The notes under the pieces: model-generated
Seen by the model: the letters and a program-made list of their open reading frames with translations, nothing else
What the model was told of the DNA's origin: nothing
Database searches by the model: none
Assembly (NCBI RefSeq): GCF_905220415.1
Contig: NC_059542.1
Coordinates: 8,184,001-8,248,000, forward strand
Direction of reading: 5' to 3'
DNA length: 64,000 nt
From: Colias croceus
Taxonomy: Eukaryota; Arthropoda; Insecta; Lepidoptera; Pieridae
Translations under genes and position numbers: made by a program
In this document: positions 22,201 to 32,714 of the stretch, piece after piece
Numbering within the stretch: position 1 is the first letter of the stretch
How the letters are laid out: every line of letters begins with the position of its first letter

Positions 22201-25153
22201 ATATGGCAATAATATACAGCGGTTGCAATTTGACGAAATAACCTTAAAATGAGAGAAAATATAAATTAACTAATTCACAATAAAAAAATCAGCTATGTGG
22301 AATTGTATTCTAACCTTCTTGCTTCATCTTCTTCTAATACCTTTTTCTGACTAAGATAATCATACAATTCACCACCGGAACAATATTCCATTACCAAAAT
22401 CATCTTTTCACTATTTTCAAATACTGAAACAAACCAATATGTTCATTGTTCAATTGTCTAACATTGGCTCGAGGTTTGAACAAAACAACATAATATCAAG
22501 AAGTATGTGAATAGAAGAACAATAGGTTCGAATTTATCATGACTGTATTTGATTTAACAGCAGCATTTGATTAGTTAGAAATTAGGGTTAAGCTTTTCAA
22601 TGAAAATGAAAATAGACACTATTGCTGGTCGTTTATATACTCCTTCAATTGTTATTCTTAATTAATCATGATTAAACTTCTTACCTTCGTATATATGTAC
22701 AATATTCGGGTGCCTGACCGAAGACATAATCTGCACCTCTCGTCGAATGCGTACCAAGTCAGCTTCTGTTTCAATTTTACATTTCTTTATCGTCTTAATT
22801 GCCACCTCTTGTCCAGTCTTCTTGTTAATTCCCAATTGCACTTTTCCGTATGTACCTTGACCTAATTTCCTTACTATATCGAATCTGAAACAGAAAAGTT
22901 CCAATAATTTAATTATTTTATTGCTTTCCAGTCTATTTACGCTCTATATGACATATGAGTGCTTAACTCTGGAAGAAAATAATTTCATGATAATCTTGCT
23001 TTGTCTTAGACAGTCTAGCGGTAATATGCACCTACGTCCTACAAAATTTTACCTTCTTCAAAATTATGGCTCAGTTTAAAATTGGGTGCAGAAAGTAGGC
23101 AACTGTGAACGAACTCTCATAACGTGAGTGGGACTCGTTTTAATAATAAAACCGTACCGACATTAACAGCAGAAGCATAGCAAATATTTGAAAATAGTTT
23201 TTATGCTAAAAATATTTTTTTAGAATTTAGTGAAAATATCCATTTATCACTATTATTGTGGGATGGAACAAATTTACAAGCTGCAAAAATTCCTCTTGTT
23301 TTATTTAAACAAATTCTTAATTTTTACGATGCTTTAAAATTTTTGCCTGAGGCTAAGAGCAATCAATAAACCTTTATAAGTTATAACGGATAAAAAGCGC
23401 ATTACACGGCCACTGAACTCGTGTTGTTGATAAAATTCTGTTTGTTTTTAACAATGTCACGTTGGTGAGTATCAATTGCACTTTATCTGACGCTAATGTT
23501 TGTGCTAAGTGCATATAGTGGCAAAATATAGGAGGTGCTTAGCCTACAAACATGTAATGAATTGCAGACGGGAATCAAAGCGGCATCAGATATCATGTGA
23601 TACGTCAATTATTTTATAGACATTTTAAGTAACTGTATTATTAGGTAGGTATGTGACTTTTATGTATATGTCCCTTTAACGAGATTTAATATTATAATAC
23701 TTTTAAAAGGAAGTATACTTTAATAAGACATACAGCATCCAAATATGTATGCATAATATTATGTAAACACTAAACATTCAACGTAATAGTACAGTATACG
23801 AATTATTTACACAAATACTTTTCTCAACTATTATCACATGCTCTTTCAATAACAATTACCTACAAGTATTTGTATTGAAATTCAATATTTACAATAATAA
23901 TTTCAGAGTATAGAATAATTTTCAATAAAATTACGTTAGTCAATGCAATCAACTTTTAAATTTTTTTACCTTGAAATATCTAATGCTGTCACTGGACAGT
24001 GTCCAAGCCTCAAGGCCATATAGAGCAGAGTCGATGTAAATCTTGAGACATTGTTTCGATTTTACGTTATAAAAGTAGAGCATAGTATGTGCTTGTATAT
24101 TACGCAGATAATTATTTAAATTGTTATTTCAAAAATAGTGTGACGTCACCTACAACCTTTACGCCCACTATTTCCGATCCGCAAGCGTGGGTGCATAAAT
24201 CTATACCCTAAAATGCGGTCACCGACTGCGCCTTTCCACGTCTCCCACTATTACTTTCAATATATTATTTTCTATTAATATTTTAACAGGTATATCGAGG
24301 ACATAGCGCTATGCAACGGTGTCACGACTTCAACATTTTATTGTAATTATTGTAGAATGATCACGACAAGTGAGACATGTCGATATCTACTTCTGCCCAA
24401 CTTTTGCATTCTATACATACCACCGACCAAAAAAAAACTTAGCTTTTGAGAATTGAAATGTGATTTATTTTTTTAACAAATAGAATGTTTGGAAGTTAGC
24501 AGAGCGATAAGTCATACGGACTATCTTCACAAAGGAATGAATATCTAAACACATGCTCACCTACAGCGAATTACTAGAAATACCTATGCATGTCTATAAA
24601 CAAATGGCAGTGTTTCACATACCTATGTTGCTTATTTAATCAGACGTTGAATCGAGCATGATGCTGTGTATACTCAAGTAAGAGCTTATATTATATATTT
24701 TAAATCACGAGACGTTTTATATTAAGTGCTAATGATATTATATTATAAGGTAGAATAAAGACACACCACAAAAGCACAAAAAGCTTGTAGGTCCTAAAAT
24801 TAGATAACGTCCTAAGTTTGACCACTGCAATAGCTGAACCCATTTTACTGTTTATCTTTCTACTTTTCTTGCTCTTTTTTCAAATCCGCCAACAAGGTTA
24901 AATGTTTATGCCTTATGGTACAGAAACATTCTTTCACGCTTGCAATGATCATCGTACCTAATGCTTGTATATAAAAAAACATTGCGTACAAAACTATTCC
25001 AGCAGCATTTTTTAGGGTAGATTTAAAAAATTCCAAGGTTTTGTTTTGTTACCTCTGTTTCAGTCGTAACCGATGATCGTGCAGCCGCACATCGCCGGTA
25101 TTCTCGATACCGTCCATGATGTTGGCCGTACGCTTGTTTTCGCCGACCACCAT
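7235..25153 (-). CDS. Nuak1: NUAK-family Ser/Thr protein kinase (LKB1/AMPK-related), 27 coding exons
   Basis: Exons (high to low): 25153-25053, 22884-22685, 22423-22315, 22242-22134, 22029-21910, 21510-21378, 21010-20932, 20430-20289, 19861-19750, 19492-19367, 18926-18842, 18582-18394, 18026-17900, 17575-17486, 17401-17289, 16999-16875, 16419-16319, 16063-15910, 15717-15571, 15273-15067, 14779-14720, 14533-14422, 14042-13945, 13485-13459, 12851-12772, 11230-7684, 7295-7235. All borders are GT..AG and all phases agree except exon 10 to 11. Product about 2,184 aa: kinase at about 35-285, then a long Ser/Pro/Lys-rich tail. The kinase has LGQGTYGKV, VAIK (Lys64), HRDLKLEN (Asp158), DFG and STFCGSPLYASPE with the LKB1-target Thr191, closest to NUAK1/2. 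NUAK kinases act in the cytoplasm and nucleus on adhesion, myosin phosphatase and protein quality control. Start: ATG at 25153 in context AAAATGG, just after an acceptor, so an upstream 5' UTR exon exists. Lepidopteran NUAK length is not known to me; this is far longer than the mammalian proteins. Confidence 0.8.
7684..11230 (-). CDS. Nuak1: Giant penultimate exon of NUAK (3,547 nt, 1,182 codons)
   Basis: It opens after TGAATTTCAG with GSKKGKSRASAERDDSALDL and ends DSLS|AG-GTGTGT. The first Met-like codon sometimes taken as a start (TTG at 11159, LSSIQFSEREM) is internal, because the frame is open back to the acceptor at 11230. An N-terminal GC-rich part codes LTPALSRRLQRELLAHL and an Ala/Pro/Arg-rich stretch. 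A long AT-rich Lys/Ser/Asn-rich middle follows. The C-terminal part has RSRSRSRS, DRIRRKSFYSRFNEKK and many Tyr-Ser repeats. RPKSYP occurs twice (KLVRPKSYP, KLLRPKSYP). It is almost certainly intrinsically disordered; basic-Ser motifs suggest many phosphosites. Confidence 0.8.
13459..13485 (-). CDS. Nuak1: 27-nt micro-exon of NUAK (exon 24)
   Basis: Between exons 23 and 25 the phases (2 bases carried in, 2 carried out) are joined by a 27-base exon following GCATGCAG and ending CAT|GTAAGT. It adds SPHLPRRHF and completes a Met codon with exon 25 (MREGWSSRDMQ). Skipping it keeps the reading frame (27 = 9 codons), so it may be alternatively spliced. Evidence is phase consistency and good splice signals. 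Confidence 0.5.
13590..13690. repeat. Small inverted-repeat element in a NUAK intron
   Basis: Between exons 23 and 24 lies TTAACCCATTGAGCCCCGAG ... ACAATAGATTTTCTATTGT ... GGGGGCTGAGTTATTAA. The central ACAATAG/CTATTGT arms and the outer AGCCCC/GGGGGCT words form a hairpin about 95 bp long. I recognise the GAGCCCCGAGCGGCC words as a common lepidopteran short repeat. Its class is not known to me. Confidence 0.55.
16523..16701 (+). mobile_element. Helitron-like (Lep1-type) element, 179 bp, in a NUAK intron
   Basis: It starts TCCATACTAATATTATAAAT and ends GGGGCGGATCACTAG. Internal words match the other copies: TTACTCAATCACGCCTAAAC, GCATGAAATTTGGTATGGAG, GACATAGGCTACCTTTTATT. It sits between NUAK exons 16 and 17 in the antisense orientation, has no TIR or target duplication and is non-coding. 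Confidence 0.8.
18140..18320 (+). repeat. Repeat-derived intron sequence before NUAK exon 12
   Basis: A short GAGTTT tandem (TTTGAGTTTGAGTTTTGAGT) is followed by an eroded Helitron-like copy with AAAACTACTGGACAAATTTA and an end CCGCGGGTGAAACCGCGGGG, which pairs as a hairpin. Both are in the NUAK intron. Identification of the second part is tentative. Confidence 0.45.
19061..19150. repeat. Degenerate tandem repeat rich in CACGTG, NUAK intron 10
   Basis: Four to five imperfect units of about 16-23 bp of the form GACCCACACGTGTCACTG run between exons 10 and 11. At least two keep a perfect CACGTG E-box, and others are CGTGTCAC half-variants. This is the same intron across which the reading frame fails to join. 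Confidence 0.65.
20289..22884 (-). CDS. Nuak1: NUAK kinase-domain exons 2-8
   Basis: Seven exons carry the catalytic domain. Exon 2 (22884-22685) has the glycine loop, Lys64 and the alphaC segment RREVQIMSSVRHPNIVHIYE. Exon 3 (22423-22315) has the hinge MEYCSGGELYDYL. Exon 4 (22242-22134) has the HRDLKLEN catalytic loop. Exon 5 (22029-21910) has DFG, the activation-loop Thr191 and the APE-equivalent SPE. Exon 6 (21510-21378) has VDCWSLGVLLYTLVYGAMPF, and exons 7-8 the C-lobe end with HPWVNTG. All catalytic residues are present, so an active kinase is expected. The VFENSEK, GELYDY and TFCGSPLYASPEIV blocks separate NUAK from SIK, MARK and AMPK. Confidence 0.93.
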
Positions 25154-25158
25154 TTTGT

Positions 25159-26830
25159 CTGAAAAGATATACAGTTTACGCTTATAAATGCATTCATCTA
25201 AATACATATTATAAGAATTATTGAGTATTAATTGATTTTTAAGCGAAGAGTCAATATAAAATAAGCGTAGTATAGAAGAACATACTACTGAAACATCAAA
25301 ATTATGTGCACCATTTGGAATTCTTAGCTCTATTTGGTGATATTCTGCTACAAATTTAAAAGAGAGCTCAATAAATACAAGTTCTGAATTACATAACGCA
25401 GAATCATATCATCACAATAGTCGAAAGCTTTCGTTTTAGATTTATAGTTTAGAAGACACAAAATAACTAGTTGTAGCGATTCGTATTTCAACGAAAGCAG
25501 TCATTACAAAAAATACAAAAAACGCTACAAAAAATTAGAAACGCTCGTATTTAAAACAGTTTTTTGAGTTAACAATTTCTCCTTGAGCGTATACTGTATA
25601 TTGATCAGAGCCAACAGCCGGCGTGCGGTGTGACGTAGAGGACGTACGAGGAATCGTAATGAGATCGTGTAGGATACGCTGGAGATTTATCATTCTGTAG
25701 TCTGTTCACGTATGCTAATGCTTTCTGTTCAACACTTCGCTGAATACAGTCGTCGACGAAAGTTTCAAATATATTTAAATTGAAGTCTGTGTAAGCTTTG
25801 CTGTGCTTTGTGCTTTGTGCTTTTTTAGATTATTATTATCAAAGTATCCTACTAATATTATAAACGCGAAAGTTTGTAAGTATGGATGGATGTTTGTTAC
25901 TCTTTCACGCAAATACGACTGAACCGATTACAATGAAATTTGGTAGGTAGCTGAAGACCCAGTATGAGTATGTAGGTAGATGAATAAGACATAGGCTACT
26001 TTTTATCCTGGAAATCCCACAGGAACGGGAAAGCTATGCGGTTTTTTCTTTGGTTTCAAAGAAAAACCTGCACAGTTCCCGCGGGCTAGCTAATCTCACG
26101 TGTGCGTAGTGCGTACTAATCTAATCTGTCTTCTGCGAAAGTAATAATCGAGGGGTATATTATAGATTCGTATAAAAGTTCCAAATTTTTCCCAATTTTA
26201 TAAAGTACCTACCTTGCTTTATGAATACCTTAAAAGTGGAAAAAAAGACTTTCGTCCCAACACTTACCATAAATTAACCATTTAGTGTCTGGCTTTCAAT
26301 AGTAATATCATAAAAGTCTTATCCAGTTATAAAGCTGAATAAAAGAACGGTAGGCATATAAATCCGAGTCTTTACGATTCACAAAAACACACGGACACGT
26401 AAGCACACTTTCAAAATGATGCAAACATCTCGCTTTACTTAGAAATAATTCTGAGACTCTGTTCTAAGAACTTCGGTATGTGAAATTTAATCATGCATCA
26501 AATTTCGTCCCAGTTAAAACAATGATATTTTCAAACGAAAATAATCATGAGGAGGTATCTATTCAACATTGATGTAATGTAATCGCAGCTATAGTAGGAA
26601 GTTGAGAATATCGTCTCTCTAAGCTAATGGTAAACTGTTTCCTGTCTTACCTACTTCTTTTAAGGCACAAGTAAACCTATGTTTCTTTAGAGCACAATTT
26701 GGCATAGATTTATAATAGATTTTCTGTGATATAATAAATAAAAAACATACACAACTTTGACTTGCGGTTAAGCTGTAAGCGTGCCAAATTTTATAGTCAA
26801 GATGTAGTTTTTGCTACCTTTATAACATAC
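25159..26830. other. Upstream of NUAK start: intron/promoter region, no ORF
   Basis: The NUAK first coding exon begins at 25158 after an acceptor (ATCTTTTCAG), so at least one non-coding 5' exon lies upstream on the - strand. A relatively CpG-rich stretch at 25600-25760 (GGCGTGCGGTGTGACGTAGA and following) is one candidate. No TATA box or initiator was decisive. A Helitron-like element occupies 25847-26089. Confidence 0.4.
25847..26089 (+). mobile_element. Helitron-like (Lep1-type) element, 243 bp
   Basis: It starts TCCTACTAATATTATAAACG and ends CCCGCGGGCTAG. It is the longest copy here, with GTAAGTATGGATGGATGTTT, ACTCTTTCACGCAAATACGA, AATGAAATTTGGTAGGTAGC and a 3' stem-forming region (CTTTGGTTTCAAAG). 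Ends of type TC...CTAG without target duplication fit Helitrons. Confidence 0.8.
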
Positions 26831-26990
26831 TAGCTTTCCGCCCGTGTATAGTAGAAGAAATATATCGCATATCCCCGTTCCCTATATCCTACCTATGTAT
26901 AACTCAGACTCGGATCTCAAGCTATCGCTGTAGCAAATTTTATCCAAATCGGTTCAGTAGTCGAAGCGTGAAGAGACACAGACAAATATC
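26830..26990 (-). mobile_element. 5'-truncated Helitron-like element
   Basis: The CTAG end is at 26830-26833 on the opposite strand, followed by TTTCCGCCCGTGTATAGTAG and further in by ATCCAAATCGGTTCAGTAGT and CGAAGCGTGAAGAGACA. The TAATATTATAAA end is missing. The orientation is inverted relative to the copy at 25847. Confidence 0.65.
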
Positions 26991-29900
26991 ATTAAGAACA
27001 TAAAGTCATAAAATTTTTACTAACTTGGTGAAAAATAGAGGTTTAGGCAATATTTTAAGGCTTATTATATTATTTTTAATTCACTAGGGACCTCATTAAC
27101 CTTATATCGTACTGTACGAATATGTATTTAACGTTGACTTATGTATTTATATGACCATTCATCAAGTCATGTTTATTCTATGAGTAGGTACTTACTTGTT
27201 TATTCCCCAAGCGCTGACACGAAAGGAAAAAATGTAATTGTATTATTAATTCATTTTATGTGGGTCATTGGGTGGGGTAATTAACATATAGAAATGAAAT
27301 AGTGTTCCTAATTTTATTTCAAACCTCTACATATAAAGACGCAGATCATCATGGATTCATTGCAATTCTTCGTTAATCATAAACATTTTTCAAACCATAA
27401 ATATTAAATATTCCTTTAGTTTCTGACGAGGAACTCCATTGCAAGTAGTCTTTTGATGTAATTATAACCTTATTACTTATTAAGTTATTAGTTATAATTG
27501 ACATTTTAAGAAGTTTTTATTTTTAAGTAGCCAAAGATAGTATTGTTGAAGCAGCGAATTATAAAAAGAGTGTAAAACATGTTTCGAACACCGATTAATC
27601 ATTAATTTAAATAGACGCAGTCAGTCCTACTATTACGCTCTACTTGATCTTTGGCGGCATAAAAGTGAAGAAATTTTATTGCGGGCGAAACAAAACTAGT
27701 ACACCGAGGTATCACGGTTTAATTTACGGTTTTTCTCATAATTCGAGTGATTGAAATGGAAAGATAAAGATAGATAAAAAACAATCAAATAAAAATTAAT
27801 GAATTAATTATAGAAAGTAATTTCAGTACTACAACACATATAATTTGTGAGAAGTAACATTGTATTCCGGTAACAATATAGACTTCTTCAGGAAAGTCGT
27901 AATTATTGTTTCAATAGAGAAATTTTCGTGTTTTCCATTAAATCACGTTTAATGTCACCTTATGTATTTCAAAAACAATTTTCAGATTGCAATCAAAAAT
28001 AATTAGTTACCACTAAAAAATTGTTTGTAGCGACGCAGACGCAACCTACGTCTGCTTTACCATTTAGTTTGAAGATCTAAATTCTAACATCTATTATTCG
28101 GAATATAGAATGCAACGTGATCACTTAAGTTCACAACGTGCGTGTATTACATTGTAATGTATATGCCTGTGTAAATACATAGTAACAGAAATAGAACAGA
28201 ATTGAATTTGAGACAGTCGTTCACTCCCGCCCACTCGACAATCACGACGGGCCACTAGAATAATACGATACAACGACGAACAATAGCTTAATGTTTTATG
28301 AGTAATTGTCGAAAAATCGTTAAATACATCAAAGAATATTACCTATGATTGTATTCATTCATTATTGTTTAAGTTTTTGATATTAATTTATTATGTAATT
28401 ATAGTGTTGTTTGAATTTAATGCACCCTTGTGGGTACGAGTGCATTATACGAATGTAGTTATGCATAAAAATTCGTTTATAACCGATTCCAAATAAAAAT
28501 GTGTAACATCTCATACAATTTTGGAGAACAAAAGCACCCTAAACAAAAAAATGCGCTTCTTGTTGTCACTCACTAAACGAACCCCATCCATGTGTATATA
28601 TACGCAAATATGACAAATATGAATGACCGCCGTGTCGTATTACACGAAACTTCAATTCAATCCTTACGTGAGCGTCAGTGGTTTAACTGTCTTGTTTACA
28701 TTATGTTTGACGGCACTATTCACGGTTATAGCTGCGTGGTAATGTCCATTATGGAACATTAACATCGAAACCGGAAGATGCGGTCTAGCACTCAATATAT
28801 CATTGCTAGACTAATTTGATGTGTTAATATTTACACATAACACTCATCTATGGTAATAGGTACTATATACCTAATTGTACAAGTTATAATAACTATAGTA
28901 ACTTTGCCCTAATAGTCATTTCAAAATTCATATTATAAGAAGATTAACCGCATACGGTTTTCCTTTGTCCCTAAATAGGTTACATACAATGTCATATAAA
29001 TTATAATGAACTCGCACATTATTCAAAATCATAACATTATTTAGGCCGTTTTGAAGAGATAAGATTTGACAGCACAAGGTAGCAAAAATTTGGGCTATTG
29101 GTACCTATAGAAAATGATATCAAACTGTAAAATATGTCATCCCAACCATAAAAAGCATTCCATATATTACAGGAAAAACAATTGAATTATTGCTAAAATA
29201 TGGTTACTAGTTATAGATTCAAAACCACATAACAAAATAATAATTAATACTTCTGTGGATTCCCACTGAGAAAACATTACGGTAATAGGGTATTTACCAT
29301 TTTGGATATAATATATTTGCATAGTCTCGTTTATGAACAAAGAAAATATTATTTGCACCGTCTGCGACCTGCAGCGCGCGATATTTCACCTCTTGCGTGT
29401 TTTGCATTTTTGAGAAACAAGTAATCTTTTCTAAGGCTTCATCCATATATTATTAAACCTCGTTCAGATAAGTTGATCCATTTACACGTGGAGAGATAGA
29501 CAAAGCTACTTTCGCATCTTTATTCATCCTTTGTAGGTACCCTTCCGTTTATTGCACGCCTCATAAGCGAAGCGTTGAGGTGGGTACTACTGTCACTTCG
29601 CGCAAAACATCTGATTTTTCAAACTTAAAATGTCTTTATGTATCATACATTGCACTTGTAAGATAATACATACACACATATTAAGAAAAAACACTATTTT
29701 TAACATTCATGATATTTTTGATGTCATTTTTGTTATTTAAACTAGTTAAAAAACAGTTTAAAAAAGTTCTGTCTTGGACGTCCGTGTGTCTGTATGTGCG
29801 GAGGATTTTCTTGTTAACACGATAGCGACCGAAATACTTTACTAATCGAGTCTTTTTTTTTCTCTTACGCTTGAGTATGCTCAGGAATAGAACCCTTTCA

Positions 29901-31314
29901 TTTGTCAGGGTCTGATTCGATGTGGTTTAATTGTTATTAAATAAACAAAAAAAAATATCGACTGTTCTCCATAATTTTAGTATATTTATATATATTCTTT
30001 TTTTTTATATTTATAGTGTACTCAAAATTCACCATTATAAACTCGATTCTTTATACTATAAGCCAAGGTTTAAAAAATAATTTGGTAGTCAGTCCCTTAA
30101 ACCTGCGCAGTTTCACATCTAGGTGGGGCCACAAGAAAAATAGCTCAATTATTACGGTACCGCTTTCTTTACTTTTCCAACTATTTTATTTTATTTCTTT
30201 TTTATATTTATAGTGTACTCTTTATAAATAATCAATTTTATTGTAAAGGATGAGATTATGAGGCGTGCACTTTTGGATTTTCCAAACTATTTCTATACTG
30301 CGTTAACTTTTATTTTATTTCTCTTGATATTCACCAAAAATGCTCTTATTTTAAAAATGTTTGAACTCTTTCTAGTACCTTCAGGAACCAATTTATTCTT
30401 CAAACTTTTATGTTTGTTATCTTTAATAATTGCATACAGAGCGCGAAATCACAAAAAAATATTAAAAACACGTTGAGCAGTAATATGCAGAAAGCTGCAA
30501 AGCTTGAACTCTTTGGTTCCTATAAAAGTTTCACTAAAACAAACGACAATTAGAACAAAAATATGTAGGATTAGTCAGTCTTGAGTGTAGTTATTTATAT
30601 ACAGCAAAAGTTGTAAAAATAACTGACACTCGCATACATAGGACACATATTTATAGTTGTAATATAATTTCACTCATTTTAACCGTGTCACAGTGGATGT
30701 GTCATCTGTGCTCATTTTTCATAAAGTAATTCCCGTCTTTAGTCTCATTATTTTTAAATGATCTCGGTAATATTATAAATCTTAAAAATTTATTTGTTGC
30801 ACAAACCTTCTGAAACTATAGATATGGCTAATTTTTACATGCAGCTAATTACCTGCATTCCGTAAGGAATTACATAAATATTAAATACAAAACTACACAA
30901 AACGAATTGATTTCAACAAAAAAACAAGGCTATTTTTTATACGATATCGAGTAAAGCATCATGATACATAATATTACTTTCTTATTAAAAAGGGTTCTTC
31001 TATACTGATACGATAAATAAAATAACTGTAACTATTAATAACTCAACCCCCAATAATGAATTCTAAAAGTGATAAGACGATTAGAAATCGGAATGTACCC
31101 GGCGTGTCTGCAGACGATACTTGCAATAAACACGGGTTACGAGGCGGAAGTAGGGCGCTCGGCAAACCGTACACGGCACCAATTACTTTAGTATCCATTA
31201 TTCTGGTAGAAATAGAATATAACACTAACATAATACGTATCTTACATACACTTATAGTTTGTTTTTGTACCTAATTTAAAAATAATAAAAAAATTGCATG
31301 AGGAGAAAGTATCA
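26991..31314. other. Gene desert, no coding sequence seen
   Basis: About 4.3 kb of AT-rich DNA. The short ORFs present have no recognisable domain and no splice context. I see no tRNA, rRNA or repeat with clear ends. It may be the 5' intron or upstream region of NUAK. Confidence 0.55.
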
Positions 31315-32019
31315 TTAGGCCGCCTTTACACCTGTAAGTTTTACTTACGTAAGTCACTTACGTAAGCTACTTACGATAAATTTTCAAATGTAAACACTCG
31401 TTGTAAGTAACTTACTGTAATTTTTTACAACTTTCGTAAATTTAAAAATTACAAGTCTAAACGTGTTCGAGTTTGCTTACGGAAGCGACTCGCAGCTTAT
31501 TGAATTATTTTGATAAGTTGAGAACTCACCAAAACAATGTCCTCTAAACAAAAACAAAATAAAATCTGGTCACCAAACGAGGTAGAAGCTTTAATTACCG
31601 CTTTTGAAGCACGTCCCATACTGTGGGACTACAAAAATAAAGAATACAAAAACCGCGTAAAAACAAATTCACTACATGTTGAACTTAGCGAAATGTTTAA
31701 TATCACTCCAGATGAAATCATTAGAAAGTTGCATAATTTGAAAGGACAATTTAGCCAAGAAGTGACAAAATTAAAGAAAAAGAAGAGCGGCAGCGGTACT
31801 AACGAAGTTTATGTGTCAAATTGGCGGTATTTTAATGCCCTTTCTTACGACTTGCCCTACTGATTTAATGTAAACGGGCGTGTAATAATTTATGTAAGTT
31901 TAAACTCACAAAAATTACGTAAGCATTATTTACTGTAAGTTTATTTTAAGTGTAAATGCAACCGTAAGTCAGTTACATAATTTTTACGAAAGTAACTTAC
32001 AGGTGTAAAGGCGGCCTTA
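31315..32019 (+). mobile_element. PIF/Harbinger-type element carrying only a MADF gene, 699 bp
   Basis: The element (31318-32016) has perfect 23-bp terminal inverted repeats beginning GGCCGCCTTTACACCTGTAA and is flanked by TTA at 31315-31317 and 32017-32019. The superfamily call comes from the 3-bp TWA duplication, the GC-rich ends and the MADF-type ORF (31537-31863). Known PIF/Harbinger elements encode two proteins, a DDE nuclease and a Myb/MADF-like DNA-binding partner. Here the nuclease gene is absent and the partner ORF is intact. Next to the left TIR lie CTTACG words at 31344, 31357 and 31370, exactly 13 bp apart, two of them inside the palindrome CTTACGTAAG. Copies in inverse orientation occur near the right end (31918, 31963). 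Confidence 0.8.
31537..31863 (+). CDS. MADF-domain DNA-binding protein of a transposon, 108 aa
   Basis: Single-exon ORF with start context AAAACAATGTCC and a TGA stop. Residues about 12-100 form one MADF domain: WSPNEVEALITAFEARPILWD, YKNR, a middle helix FNITPDEIIRKLHNLKGQFS, then basic EVTKLKKKKSGSG and the closing WRYFNALSY. The three conserved Trp positions are present. MADF (Myb/SANT-like in ADF-1) domains bind DNA. In PIF/Harbinger elements such a protein helps bring the nuclease to the ends. The protein is almost nothing but the domain, with no BESS or nuclease part. The frame is undamaged, which suggests recent activity or selection. It could also have been co-opted by the host; expression is unknown. 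Confidence 0.8.
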   Translation: MSSKQKQNKIWSPNEVEALITAFEARPILWDYKNKEYKNRVKTNSLHVELSEMFNITPDEIIRKLHNLKGQFSQEVTKLKKKKSGSGTNEVYVSNWRYFNALSYDLPY

Positions 32020-32714
32020 GATATATATACATGTATATTATCGTGAGTGACGACTTGGCTCTATTAATTTGCTTTTAAGTTTTAACCTGGTCGTAAGTCG
32101 CACTTTTGGCTCCTTTTATACTTTTCCGATTCATTTCGAAAAGCTCTTCTTGTATACTTTTCATAACCACAAAAATATAATACTGTTTGTACCTAGTACC
32201 TATATTATTATGATATTCTATGATATATAAAAGAGCTAGATACGTTACCCGCTCTCTATTTTGGCAAGAAAAAACTCAGGTAAGTGCCCGAGTTTCACTT
32301 AGTCACGCACCATTCAGCGTCGTGGCTGGACGTTCTTTTTGTATTTTAATCGGCAGTTGTTATTACGAAGTACATGAGTGAGACATGTATTATGTCTCGT
32401 GCGTGAGAGTGAAAGAGAGAACAACTGTATTGGTGATAATGCGTTAGTAAGTAGGTATGTATTAATTACGCTGTTTTTTAGTGCAATGATGTTGGCGTAT
32501 GCCGCGTCTACTAGTATAATAGGTCATTGATGATATTAAATTAGAGGTTCACGGTGTAACATGGTTTTCGAACTATATTCGTGTTATAAGATCATTATTT
32601 AGTAATACGGAGTCGTACCATTGACCTTAGAGCGATAAAATCTAGTCAATAATTACACAGACTAAATACTTTATTTTTTTCTCCATCCTGCATATTATAA
32701 TGCCACAATCTGTC
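32020..32714. other. Intergenic, no gene seen
   Basis: No supportable ORF. A TATAAAAG word occurs at 32226-32233 without other promoter evidence. Confidence 0.55.

Noticed and set aside
24120..24260. GC-richer patch with TGACGTCAC upstream of kinase exon 2 as a promoter
   Set aside because: It lies between coding exons 1 and 2; one CRE-like palindrome alone is weak evidence.
26991..31314. Possible tRNA, rRNA or microRNA genes
   Set aside because: Scanned by eye for tRNA A/B boxes and long hairpins here and in the other deserts; none convincing. A covariance search would be needed to exclude them fully.
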